Positions 52,961 to 63,952 of a DNA stretch of 64,000 bases are shown here, piece after piece. The position numbers and the translations under genes were made by a program. The first letter of the stretch is position 1; the number at the start of each line of letters is the position of its first letter. The notes beneath the pieces are model-generated. The model was given only the letters and a program-made list of their open reading frames with translations. It had not been told where the DNA came from and searched no databases. The stretch is taken from NCBI GenBank assembly GCA_026545765.1, contig CM048840.1:46860580-46924579 (forward strand), in the 5' to 3' direction. The DNA is from Plantago major. Taxonomy: Eukaryota; Streptophyta; Magnoliopsida; Lamiales; Plantaginaceae.

Positions 52961-54198
52961 TACCTTGTATTTTCCTTGAACTTCCTTCCCCCCTTAGTCA
53001 TTGGAGACTGGTTAAAATTATTCAGGAGTTTGGCATAAGATTCTGAGAGATCTTCAAAATTCTTTTTCAGTCTTATATAGTTCTCAGTGAGTTGCTGCAT
53101 CTCATTTCTGAGATCCTCATTTTGCTTCTCAATTCCAGTTTCCTTGTTTGTCAGCTTGGAAACTTTAGCAACCATTGCCTGAATCTTTGAAGATGCCATA
53201 TCAGCAAGGTCATATGCCGCCTGCATAGACTTGCTATCTACATCCTTGACCATGCAAAGATCTCTGTGTTTGAGAACCAATGAAGTGGTTCTTTTAGTAA
53301 TGAGCTCAGCAAACTTGGTGAACTCAGATGGGACGGATGCAGTGACTTCCTTGTTTTGATTTTCCAGTTCCTTCATAAGCTTTACCATAATGGTAGATCT
53401 ATTCGTAAAATCAGTGCTATGTGGATTAGGAACATTTGGAAAGATGGTGGGAGCCAGAATGTTTCTCTTGAGATGTGACACAAGTGTCTGACTATCCTTA
53501 GAAGGATAAGAAGGTTTGTCATCTTTCTCAGACTCCTCTCCAGATAAATTTTCATCTTCTTCGTCTTCTTCTGCTTCTTCATCATCCTCCCATGTGTCTT
53601 CATTGCCAAGGCCAGCAACCATTTCAGACTTGGGCTTCTTCAACTTTCCATAAGAAGAGGGTCCAGCTGGTATTTCAGCAGTGTTGTTCTTGAGCTCAGC
53701 AGCTTCTTCAGCAGCTAATTCTTCCATAAGTTTCTAAGCATCAAGTTGTAGTTGTTTTTGCTCAGCAAGGGCTTCAGCCTCCTTGCGAGATAACTCTTCA
53801 ATCTTTTTCAGAATGGCTTCCTTCTCAGCAACCTTGGTTTCCAACTCAAGGCGCAATGCTTCTTCTTCTGCCATCAGTTGTTTAAGTTGGGCCACCCTTT
53901 GCTCAACTTCGTGAAGTTTCTGAGCGGTGTCATCAGCAAGTTGCCCAACCTTTTCATCTTGTTGCCTAGATGGAGAAGGGTTAGATGATCTTTGACAAGA
54001 TTGGGGAGGAGGGTTATTCTTCCCAGGAAGCTTTTTAGCAACTGAGGCATTATTACGTCCAGCAACTCCTCCTGCACCAGGCGGTGGTGCATTATCATCC
54101 TCATCAGGCTTAGGATCATCTTTCATACCAAAAGACTTAGGAGACTTGGGGATATCAACATCATTTGCATCCGTCTCCTCATCAGAAAGCACTGTCAA
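52960..54198 (-). pseudogene. Sire B extra ORF, coiled-coil segment
   Basis: Two frames: 54198-53734 (start MTVLSDEETDANDVDIPKSP, then a coiled coil VAQLKQLMAEEEALRLELET) and 53727-52960 (MEELAAEEAAELKN, an acidic block DEEAEEDEEDENLSGEE, then helical). Matches 4655-5940 of Sire A. The left of the two begins within one codon step of the end of the other, in a different frame. The N-terminal globular domain and the mini-exon region seen in Sire A are missing. Confidence 0.65.
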
Positions 54199-54234
54199 AG
54201 TGCCACGTTGGATTCTTCATTAGAGTGTTCTGCA

Positions 54235-56790
54235 CAAGACATGAAACAAGGAGTTAGGTTCTCATACCAACAATGGAACCATCTAGACTAAAGTATCTCC
54301 CAGTAGGAATCCATTTTTTAATAAATTTCTTAGGGACATTCTTTTGTCTGATAGGAACATAAGGAGGAATTCTAGGTAAATGATTAGTATCATTATTATC
54401 AAGAACTATTTTCCTTCTAGGTGTGTTCCTTGGTGCTCCTCGTGGTTCTTTCAGATACCTGTCAGGTTGTTGAGTCTGCTTTTCATCGAACTTAGCTTTC
54501 CTTATCAGATTTCTTCTAGCCCTGGCATTCAGATTGCTTGTAGCTTGTTCTTTCTTCCACTTCTGATGATTGTTGTGAGCAACCCTAACTTTTATCCATC
54601 GTTCTTGCTCTAGTTTATACTCATGAGCAAGTTGTTTCTAGATGGCTTTGTAGCCAATGCCATTTCGAGCACTGTCTTTGCTCGAGACCTTCTCTCAAGA
54701 AATTTTATTAGTGTCATTTTTCTTTCCAGAAAACGTGACATTAGAGAATTTTCCAGCTCCAGCAATCTTCCCTTTCGGAGAGACATAGCACTGTGGGTGA
54801 TTACACTTTTCAATGTGTTGTCCCTTTATAGGAACTTTCCCAATAGATTTCTTTGGGACTTGTATTTCCCTCAAAGGTTTTGGTCGCAACTTTCTTTCCT
54901 TTATCATCAACCTTAGCTTTCTGACCAATGCTATAGGTTGTTTGGGAACCACCTTGCTGAGCACTAACAAATGTCATTCTTTCATCACTCATATTTAGAG
55001 TGGTAGACCTATTTGTTTGTGTGTCTAGCCCAAGTCCTCCTTTCTCCGAATGATCTCTTAGGTAAGAGTGTACTTCAGTGAGAGTGTCACTTTCTTTGGC
55101 ATAAGATTGGAAGGATAATTCTTTCTTTTTGAGTTCCTCATTCTCAAAAAGATGACCTTCACACTTCTTTTGAAGTATATATATTGCCTCTTCATGTAAC
55201 TTTCCTGTCTCAGCTATCTGTGCTTTGAGAAATGCATTCTTAGCATCCTTTGTCTTAGATAGCTTATGCATTTGTGAACACTCCTTTTCAAGAGATTTCT
55301 TTTCGGCCTCAAGAATTTTGGTTCTAGCTTGGACAACCATAAATTCTCTTTCATAAAGATCAAGTTCATTTCTGAGGTGTTCTAGATCTTTAATTCCTTC
55401 CTCATCACTCTCATAGTTTATAAATCGTGAAATAGTGGTTACCTCATCAGCCATTAAACATGGCTCGATGTTGGAGCAATCTGGATAGATCTCCTCAGCA
55501 ACCCCGCACATTTTCTTCTTCTTTTGACCAAAGTTAACTAATTCGTGAGTGATGGCGCATAACTCCATTGAGGGAAGTTTAGAATCATCTGAGTCTTCAT
55601 CCTCAGACTCAGAGTCAAGATCAAGAGCATCCAGTTGGATATGAATCTTTTTCCTTTCCTCAGTGAGCATAGCTCTCTGACTTCTTTTGAAATTTCTCCT
55701 ATCTTTCTTGTCACATGTCTTTAGCTTGTTGTAAGCAGGGCAAACCCTCTTAAAATGACCAGGTTTCTGACAGTAGAAGCAGATATCATTTCCAATCTCT
55801 GCTCCCTAAGTACTTGATGCTTCTTGAAAGCTTGTTCAATGAAGTTATTCAATCAGATACTTTTATGCAGTGATAGTTGGGACCTAGATGCTTTTTCAGC
55901 TTCTCTTTGGTCCTTCTTCTTTCAATTTCCTGACTACTGTAATTTCTCATATGCTTTACAGGAAAAGCATTTTTCTCATTCACCTCTTTAGTATCCTTCT
56001 TTTCAGAAGTACCTTGAGTTACTAGAGCGACATTGTGCGATTTCTCAACAGCTATCTATCCTCTTCGTGTAGTCTCATAATTGACAGTTGCAAAATGTGA
56101 GAAAAGCTCCACTGGAGTGATGTTAGGCATTCCTTGGTTGAAATAGAAGTACTGAGTATGTTCCCAGTTTTGATTCAAGCTTCTTACGATAGTCTTAACC
56201 TTTTAAGAGTTAGAGTATCTCTCACTTTCACCAAGTGCAGCCATTTCATTCATCAGTGTCGTGAACCTGAAATCAAGTTCCTCAAGTGTCTCAGTGGGAC
56301 CTTGTTTAAAGTTTTGGAATTAGAGCTTCAAAACTTCGAACTTGTTTTCCTTAGTTTTCTCAGTGCCGGCATAGATTTCTTCAATCAGTGACCAGGCCAT
56401 TTTCGCCGTTTTTGCACACCACATCTTGTACTGTATGTGTTCTGGAGTAGAACAAATAATGATGTTTCTTGCTTGACCATCTAGCCTATTTCTCTTGGAA
56501 TCTTCGGATGTCTAAAGATGTCTTGGCTTTGGTTCATAGACAATGTCACCGGATGGTTTTCCACTAGTAGTTGCACCAGAGGACGAGGAACCATCACTAT
56601 CCTTGTCAGCAGGATCCTTGTCTCGACCATTAGAAACTTCAATGACTTGCTTTTCACGTTGAATGACAATGGGGCCATTCTTTATGACATCGACCATCTC
56701 GTCACTGATAGCTTCCAGGTGAAGCATCATGTTGTTCTTCCATTTTTCGTAGTTCTCTGGCTTGAGAACGGGAGCGTAGCTTAAAGACAT
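54235..56790 (-). pseudogene. Sire B gag
   Basis: ATG at 56790 (MSLSYAPVLKPENYEKWKNN). Damaged between about 56480 and 55680, including around the zinc knuckle (CFYCQKPGHF near 55770). The coiled-coil part is intact for 286 codons (55670-54810, MLTEERKKIHIQLDALDLDSE to SYKGTTH). The end of gag is degraded to about 54235, where the element was joined to its extra ORF by the deletion of pol. Confidence 0.85.
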
Positions 56791-56885
56791 CATGTAGTAA
56801 AACACACAAAACAAACAAATCAAGTGCATGGGGTAAGCAGTTTGCGGGCACTTATCTAGGATCTAAGTTCATTGCAGAAGGCTTG

Positions 56886-56903
56886 GGAACCTCCTACTCT
56901 GAT
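56886..56903 (-). other. Primer binding site of Sire B
   Basis: Minus strand TGGTATCAGAGTAGGAGG, matching the initiator-Met tRNA site, two to five bases inside the right LTR. Confidence 0.88.
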
Positions 56904-56908
56904 ACCAC

Positions 56909-58448
56909 TTGTTGGTCCAAATAACGACAAAGTAAAAGACTATGGGGGTGGGGGGGGGGGGGGGGGATGAATAGCCTTTTCAAACTTTTGACGATAAAAC
57001 AGTTTCTCGGATACTTGTGAAGGTATCTGATACTTAATCTCAGAGAGCGGAAGTCTTTCTAATAAGTGCACGTGCTCAGCAAGCTATAAGTGTATAAATA
57101 CTCAGCAAGATATAAACAATACAGAAAGTAAGTGCAGTAAGTAAATAACACAAAGCTTTTATAGTGGTATCTGATGGTGGCGTAATCCTTCAACTAATCC
57201 ACTCGCCCTTTCTCAGGACTTGAATTCACTAAGATAAGTTTATGAGTTCTCCTTATAAAATCCTATCTCTTGATCCCTTTAACACTAGGTTCCCAACCAA
57301 GTGTTCCCCCTGAGTTGTTCCCTTGTTTTCTCAATCAAGTACTTCCTCTACTCAGTAACCTTTCAGTTGTTCCTTAGTTTTCCAAACTAAGTACTTCCTA
57401 TGCTCAATGCCGAAGCAGTGTTTTGGTTAAGGTAGTTTGTCAGGTGAGCAAGTTATTAATAACTTTTACAGTTATGTATGAGTGCTCTGTAAAATCAAGA
57501 TTACTTAATACACTTTTCAATGTATGGTAACTTGTTCTTTACCGACTCAAGTCTTGATGTTGTTCAAGAGAATGAATCACAGATATACGTCGCAACTATA
57601 TCTTCTGGATTCAACTCCTTCACAATATGCAATTCTTGATAAGGATCAGGACTCTTAGAACTTTCGTGCTACTTATAATTCAAGAGCTTTAGTCGCAACA
57701 GTAATCTAGAGAATAAGTAGGTAGAAGGCTTGTATGCTTGAGAGTATATCGCAATTGAAGTTCAGTCTAAGGTATAAGTTCTGTGTGTATTCAAACATTC
57801 TAAGTGGTGATATTTATAGTTAAAAATCAGGCCGTTTGAATTACTATCCGTTAGGCTCAATGAAATTCAAACTAAAGATATCTAAACTTGGTTCGGCAGT
57901 GAGCTTTGTCTCTTTACAGATATTTTCTCTTTTTGCTCAGACATCTCTGTCTATGTAATAAATGCACTATACCAAATTTTGTCCTGTAGTGTCAACGAAA
58001 CTGTGCAAGCTATCTGAGGCTTTGCAAGTCCTTTCTCAGTGACCTATGATGCTTCAGATACTTATTGAAACATTTGTCTCTCAGACACTTAGTTTCTTCA
58101 ACGTATCTGAGGACACTTTAATCCTTAATCTTCAGCAATCTTGTGCAGTCTTCTGATCTTCAAAAAAAGAGTTCTTCTGCTGGATGTTTCCTTCTTGGTC
58201 TTCTTCAAAGATATAAAAATTACATTCAGAGACCTAACAATCTATACAAAATTTGCTAGACTAACATACTCAGTAAGCTTCCTCTTTTGGTTCATTTGGT
58301 TCGAGGGAAAACAATATTTTCCCTTATTTTTTTTCTTTTCCCCCATTTTCTCTCAAACCAAATGAAGCCTAAGAGTACTAGTTGCCTTTCTGAGCTAAGA
58401 TAAGTCATTAAGGTTTACTGATCAAAATCTAAACAAGTATTCCTAACA
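56909..58448 (-). repeat. 5' LTR of Sire B
   Basis: 1.54 kb, starts TGTTGGTCCAAATAACG and ends CCTAACA. TATA box CTATAAATA on the minus strand at 57811-57819. A G-run of about 25 bases with one T lies at 56944-56967; the partner LTR has only a short G-run there. Around 58288-58370 a T/C-rich piece (TTTCCCTTATTTTTTTTC) interrupts homology with the other LTR and may be a small insertion. Confidence 0.9.
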
Positions 58449-58453
58449 GCCCT

Positions 58454-59254
58454 CATTATAAATAACCAGCAAGGTAATGCCAGTTTACTTATGCTTGGTG
58501 ATACTTTACTATCAGTATCAACTTCTTTATATATACCTCCAATACACATTATTGTAGAATTATGCTTGGACTAGAAAGTGTTTTTTTTTTGGGATTCAAG
58601 AAATGCACTTCTCCATTACTTGAATTTGGACTATAAAGTGAATTTTAGGAACATATACTTGGACTGTTTGAGCTTTGTGTCTTGGAAACTTGGGAGTGTT
58701 GAGGCGAATATCCTGAACTTGCAGCTTCCAACTCTTTCTACTATCCTTTAGTAATGTCAAAGCTTTTTTTATGCCGTGTCCATTGAATTAGTGCTAGTGC
58801 TTCCGAATGTTGGTATACATGAAGCCTTTGTTTTTGCAGGAAGCTTTAGGATATTATGAGCTTGTTTTTTATGCTGTTTACACTCCAAAGAGCACTAGTC
58901 AGTCGGGAAGCTGAACAAATGGGAGCCAACTGTAACAGGAGTAGACCAATTAGTTTAAATATATCAAACATTGGTAATTCCATCTTTTTTTTTTCCATAG
59001 ATGTGTAACCAATTAGGTGTTTCATTTCATGTAAAGTGTACTTCTAATAAATTAGCACATGACTTGGGCTCAAAACATTGAGATAGATAGTGATATAATT
59101 GGCAAAGTGATGCACTTCAAATAAAATAGATAGTTTTCTTCACTTATTACCATTTGTATTAGTAATTGAGGATATGATTATGAATGTGCAAGTATTAATA
59201 ATCTAATACAGTTTGGTAATTAGCTATAATTTTTTTTATAATTCTAATTGATCT
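58454..59254. other. CACTA internal sequence right of Sire B
   Basis: Starts with an open stretch that continues the one before Sire B (LIINNQQ, then a donor-like AAG|GTAATG). A later acceptor-like TTTTTGCAG at 58840-58848 leads into EALGYYELVFYAVYTPKSTSQ and a stop. Both look like pieces of plant genes but I cannot name them. The rest is AT-rich and non-coding. Confidence 0.4.
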
Positions 59255-59740
59255 TTATTGACAGCCTTCTGTAATTATTTACTAAATTTTATATTACAAT
59301 TCTATCATTACAAATTATGACAGGAGACTGTCAAAAATATATTGCCTAAATAGTGACAGGCATCTGTTAAAAATATAAAGGAAGTATACGGTAAGAATGT
59401 AGAGAAATACACATACAATGTGACAGTCGGCTGTTAACAATAGAAATGTATTTCACATTTGTTTATAATGTATTCTACAATTTTTGACAGCTAGTTGTTA
59501 AGGTAGCTGTAAAGAATAGGATATTGATATAATATGGAGTCTTGGGTGGCAAATCTGTTTGAGTCAGCATGTTGTTACTAATTGCTGTCAAAACAAATTC
59601 TATTTGTGACAGGCCATCAAACATAATTCTAATGTCCACGGGTTCGGTTTCTACAGCTGTTTTTAACAGTTGGCTGTCATTATTTGTGATATAATGACAG
59701 GAAAACCCTCTTTGTGACAACATTTGGCTGTTAAAATTAT
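59255..59740. repeat. Right subterminal motif cluster of CACTA element
   Basis: More than ten TGACAG or CTGTCA/CTGTTA motifs, many in pairs with 2-4 bases between the half sites (GACAGGAGACTGTC, GACAGTCGGCTGTTA, GACAGCTAGTTGTTA). Same motif as at the left end, which together with TIR and target duplication ties the two ends to one element. Confidence 0.8.
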
Positions 59741-59742
59741 TC

Positions 59743-59758
59743 ATGTTTTTTAGTAGTG
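59743..59758 (-). repeat. Right terminal inverted repeat of CACTA element
   Basis: Reverse complement CACTACTAAAAAACAT, matching the left end, followed by the target duplication GTA. Confidence 0.85.
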
Positions 59759-59844
59759 GTAATTATTAATACGAAGGTATTCGCAATGAAATTGCGATAA
59801 ATTCCGACAAAATTAAATGTAAATATATTGATAAAAAAAATTAC

Positions 59845-59935
59845 CAACAGTTGCACTTGCTAAGGTTTGAACCCGTGACCACCTGGAAACAAATTTGAAG
59901 TGTCTCTCCAGTTGAGCTAGGCAACTGTTTATTAA
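59845..59935 (-). repeat. tRNA-like sequence, SINE head or tRNA pseudogene (copy 2)
   Basis: Minus strand: A-box-like TAGCTCAACTGG and B-box-like GGGTTCAAACC about 50 bases later. Similar in layout to 36930-37020, including a shared CTTCAAA and GGTGGTCA stretch before the B box. Probably tRNA-derived; no intact cloverleaf checked. Confidence 0.5.
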
Positions 59936-60424
59936 GAGTTATTGGACATATTCGAACTTGTCCGTTTGGTTAGAGTGTTTGTGGTTTAACAATTGTGTCT
60001 TTTCCCTGAATCTTTTGGATATCTATATATAGGGCTCCCCTACTTCGTTTTTAATATAATCCAGATTATAACACATTTATAATCCATTTCCTGATTCTCT
60101 TTTAGGAGAATGGTGGAGGATCCCAAAGAAAGAATATCCTTTACGGGTTCTTGCTAAGTTTGTAGGATGTTGAATATGAATTTTCATGGGATTTTCTAAC
60201 CGTAACGAAGGATAAAATAAGTATAAAATAGAGATGCTATTTTGATACCTGGCGGGTGTTGGATATTCTTCAGTTAATCCATTATTGTAGTAATTCGCCG
60301 AAGTTAGAGTTCAGGTGCTAGAATTCTAATTCATCACTGCTGTTCTATCTTGGAAAACTATTTGTTACGTAAACCGTGAGCACCAGAACGGGACAAATAA
60401 AGTCTTAAGGACCGATGGCTAACC
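59936..60424. other. Unassigned stretch
   Basis: No open frame of note. A TATATATAGGGCTCC motif at about 60020-60040, followed by leader-like sequence, may be a promoter remnant of an older element or gene. Confidence 0.35.
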
Positions 60425-61790
60425 TGTAACGCCCCACTCTTTTAAAATAAAAAGAACAATTTTTAGAGCGTGCTAGTGCGTCTAAAAGTGCACACTTTGA
60501 AAATTCATGGTCATTTAAAACTTTTGAAACTAGTTCGCACTCGACGAACGGAGCGTTAAGAACAATAAATAGCATTCATTGACAAAAAAATTATATCAAT
60601 AATTGCAGCAGAAATAACTAACATTTGAAATTTGTGCAAAGCGCACTTATTACCATAAACGGTACTGAAATAAACATGTCTTCAAAATTAATCTTTGGTA
60701 AAAATGAAAACTAAAGCATATTCTTAAACTTTGAAACCACGGGCGTACTGAATCAACGTCATGCTCGATCCCCTTCCACTCCAACTCCAACATTACTAGA
60801 GGATCAATAGGGCAAGTGTGAGTACCTACTTGTACTCGCAAGCAAACCATACTAATCACATAACATAAGCACATTGGTTCCCTAGAATTCACATTGAGCA
60901 TTCATAAAATAAAACATTATATAAGAGCACTCACACTTCAAGGTACAAAACAAATATTCATATACTTTGTACCAACTCTTCGTTCGTTCCCGTTAGAGTA
61001 CATTTCTTTCATTCTTGTTCGTTCAAGATTGATACTTTGAACATGGACGTGGTCATTCATTCATTGACATTCATCAATAACATTCTTTTGACTCAAGCTA
61101 TTTTCTTATCTTTAGCTAGAATCACTTTAAACATTCATTCTTGATTAAGGTGTTTAGGTAAGCTTCGCCCCATATTGGTTATACGTGTATGCTCACCGTA
61201 GCAACATACGTTATAAGCATTGGCTCTCTTATGTATACTCACCGTAACAGTATACGTTATACGCATCGGCTTCCGCCTCAGCTCACATGTGTATGCTCAC
61301 CATAACAACATACGTTATACGCCTCAGCTCAATCAAGAGGGGGTGTATAACCAACAGAGACACCTAGACATCCTTTCATTCATTCTTTACTTTCAATCAT
61401 TCATCCATTTAATTTTTGAGTAAGTGTCTTACATCTTTCTTAGTATTTAGGAAATTACTAAAGACAAACCAGGAAGCTCGTTTAGTTATTCAGATCTTTT
61501 TAAGCAAACGTTTTGCTATAGTTCTCTTTCATCTTTTGCTACATAAATACATTACACACTACAGTAACTAGAAACATTGATAGACAATTAATTGATGTTC
61601 TCCAAGTTACTACAAGGGAATATTACATATACCCCCTGTTAGATACACAAGTCTCGTCTGGGTACCCGTTAGTGTAACAATTACATTCAGGTCCAAAAAG
61701 CTATATTTCTGTTGACCAGCTTTTAAGCCACAATCAATTATAACACAAACAAGCAGGCCTTAAGTCATTTTCTACCTTTTCTAGGTTAAT
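60425..61790. mobile_element. Putative Gypsy-type LTR (partial or solo)
   Basis: Begins TGTAACGCCCCACTC, a start common among plant Gypsy-type LTRs, and includes the phrase GAGTACCTACTTGTACTCGCAAGC near 60820-60845, which I associate with such LTRs. No coding region and no second copy in the window. The right end was not found; coordinates are approximate. Confidence 0.4.
61187..61325. repeat. Tandem repeat of about 50-60 bp
   Basis: Three imperfect copies of a unit containing TATGCTCACCGTA(G/A)CA and CATACGTTATACGC. It lies inside the putative LTR. Confidence 0.75.
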
Positions 61791-62184
61791 TCCATTTGTA
61801 TACTCACACTCCCATCCACCCGCCAAAACCACTCTTCCGTCTTCTTCATCAAACTCTTTCCGCCATTAACACAAACCTCCATGATCAATCGAAAATTGAT
61901 GACGTAACCGGCCATAATAGCACATTTTTTCTAGTAATACTTCGTTCTTGCTCCTGTTGGTGTGAACTCGCGTGCGAAAGAAAGGTACTTTTTTTTTCCT
62001 TCAAAATTCTTACTTTTTGTTGTTATTTACATGTTATAACAGTTTGTATTTGTATGGGAGTTCATAATTTCGTGTCTGATTTCACTGTAAATCGCATTAG
62101 GGTTTTTTATAAATCTCAATCAAGGCTTTTATTTTTGTTTATGTTTGATTAATTTGCTTGTTGTTTCTTGTTGTTACAGTGACA
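61790..62184 (+). promoter_or_regulatory. Presumed 5' UTR and leader intron of the MULE-related gene
   Basis: C-rich leader with CCATCCACCCGCC and a splice donor AAAG|GTACTT at 61984, then a T-rich intron ending TTGTTACAG at 62179, five bases before the ATG at 62185. Layout typical of plant genes. Inferred from signals only. Confidence 0.5.
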
Positions 62185-63309
62185 ATGGGTCCGTTCTTTA
62201 ACATTAGGATTCATTACTACAAGGATCAATACATGCTTAGCAATATCGATTCTTCCAGGTATTCTCATTCGAAACTGTTGAATGATGTTTATAAGACTGT
62301 GTTAGATGATGTGCAATCCGATGGCACTCTGTTTTTTAGTATGGTGGCTGATATTGAGGGAACTTTTGATCAAATTGAGATTGTGGGTGATTCTAGTGTT
62401 AAGTCCATGTTTGAGTTGAATATGAAGCACATGGAAGTAGAATTGCACTTAGAGACAACTGATGTTGAGCCTTTAGCTGTGGATATGTCATGTAAGAAAA
62501 ATAAGAGAGGGAATGCATATGAATTTGCTGATTTGGATGTTGATGTTGCGTATGTACCTCCCACCAAAGTCCAAAAAGAAAGTAGTAGTACTACTAGAAG
62601 AAGATTGTTTAGACAGAGGAGTTGTAAGCCAAAACCACCTGGAACTTCTCCCAAACACCCCCACACCCCCTGCTTTTATTGACTTGACAGAAGATCCTAT
62701 GTTTGATGATGATATACCTCCACCCCCTCCCACCTAAGAAACACAAAACACTGAGGCCTCACAACAAGAACCATTCCCAGAATCTCCAAAAACTCCACAA
62801 GCTTCAAACAAATCCACCAATTCACCAGCTCCTACTCCTTACATACCTAAACCTACTGAACCAACCCCTATGTTAGGGCATATGATATGATGATTCAGCC
62901 TGTGCCAAATTACAGATTCTGGCCCAATGATTTGACTGAGGAAGAATGATCACCTCCTCATGTGCTCAGATTCCCTGGCAGACCTCCTATAACTAGAATT
63001 AGACACCCAAGTGAAGGTGGTGCAAAGCCAAGGAGAACTACTGCTCCATTGCACAAAACAAGAAGACCACCAAAATGTAGTCTATGTGGTGTTAGAGGAC
63101 ATAACTGTAGGAAATGTCCTACCTTGGTGAGTTTTATATCTTTTTAATACAACATTTCTTGTAATTAGTGTGTAAGTCTCAAGAATACACTCTTGTTTAT
63201 AAGAATACACTCTTGTTTATGTATATTGCAGGAAAATGATGCAGATGATCAGGAACCAATACAGTCTACTCATTCAAATCAGCAAGAGGAAGGACACCAA
63301 GTAAATGAT
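62185..63309 (+). pseudogene. MULE-related gene remnant (PB1-like domain plus zinc knuckle)
   Basis: The ATG at 62185 reads MGPFFNIRIHYYKDQYML; this N-terminus (FNIRIH..) and the following VELHLE segment match the PB1-like domain in front of plant Mutator-like transposases. The frame is lost at about 62640 and a Pro-rich stretch follows in another frame with stops (62735, 62888). A later part reads FPGRPPITRIRHPSEGGAKP and a zinc knuckle KCSLCGVRGHNCRKC (CX2CX4HX4C), the usual C-terminus of these transposases, then a splice donor at 63127, intron, and a last exon 63232-63309 (ENDADDQEPIQSTHSNQQEE). The transposase core that should lie between the two parts is missing. Either a deletion derivative or a domesticated, now broken, short gene. 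Confidence 0.6.
63181..63220 (+). repeat. 20-bp perfect direct duplication
   Basis: Two adjacent identical 20-base units starting AAGAATACACTC, inside the intron between the knuckle exon and the last exon of the MULE-related remnant. Confidence 0.9.
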
Positions 63310-63608
63310 GTAAGTAATTGGCTATCCCTATATGAGGAATATATCTTCATTAGTCTGGTTTTGTTTGTTTATTGGCAATTCATTTGATTTGGATATCATT
63401 TGCTTGAGATATTGTTTATTTATTTGCTTGGGATATCATTTGCTTGTTATGTATGTTTGCTGAATTTGGGATAAGTTTTGCATATAGAGTACACATGCAG
63501 AAACTGTAGGTTCTGAACATCTACATCCTCAAAAGTCGAACCACAAAAAAAAAACAAAGAAAGAAATTTAAACATCATATATTCACATTGGTGGGTGAGA
63601 AACTAATT

Positions 63609-63785
63609 ATACTCTTTCCGTTCCAAATTCAACTTCTCGCATTTCATTTCGGGACGTTCATATTTCAACTTATCATCTTTTTAATGGAAAATATATTGTA
63701 TACTTTATTCACTATTTCTCCTACTTTATTCAATCTATTTCTTACTATATTACCACATCTCCTACTTTATTCAATTTTTTTTTAT
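63609..63785. repeat. Dispersed repeat, MITE-like, copy 2
   Basis: Related to 24570-24850: TACTCTTTCCGTTCC start, ATTTCATTT.GG.ACG, AATGGAAAATAT, and repeats of TCTCCTACTTTATTCA. Right end not identified. Confidence 0.5.
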
Positions 63786-63906
63786 TAAATCTTCTTTCCG
63801 GACCGGTGGGTAATTGAATCCGGGAGGAGGGATTATTATATTCAACAAATCCCACTAGTGATGACTTTCACGGTTAGTTATGGTTAGTTATGTGAGACAT
63901 TAATTA

Positions 63907-63909
63907 ATA

Positions 63910-63951
<42 letters not shown>
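63907..63951. repeat. (AT)n microsatellite
   Basis: An AT dinucleotide run interrupted once by ACAT near 63927. Confidence 0.95.

Positions 63952-63952
<1 letters not shown>

Larger units (their letters stand above)
50900..58448 (-). mobile_element. Deleted Sirevirus-type Copia element (Sire B)
   Basis: A relative of Sire A (LTRs clearly alignable, same PBS, same gag and extra ORF), 7.55 kb. The left LTR starts CGTTGG (first T changed) at 50900 and the right one ends CCTAACA at 58448. Target duplications are GCCTT (50895-50899) and GCCCT (58449-58453), one mismatch. Pol is wholly missing: gag runs to about 54235 and the next sequence is the extra ORF (54198 down). The left LTR also lacks its last 30-odd bases and the purine tract. 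Confidence 0.9.
29636..59758. mobile_element. CACTA (En/Spm-type) transposon with nested insertions and captured gene fragments
   Basis: The left end reads CACTACTAGAAAAACC, and the right end as reverse complement CACTACTAAAAAACAT. The 3-bp target duplication is GTA on both sides (29633-29635, 59759-59761). Both ends carry clusters of TGACAGC/GCTGTCA motifs within the outer 250-500 bases, as expected for TNPA binding. Inside are a TNPA/Transposase_24-like gene, a truncated TNP2-like transposase and host gene exons. Three retroelements inserted later: LINE 29906-36166, Sire C 43763-50734 and Sire B 50900-58448. Without them the element is about 9.3 kb. Its transposase is incomplete, so it would depend on a helper. 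Confidence 0.85.
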
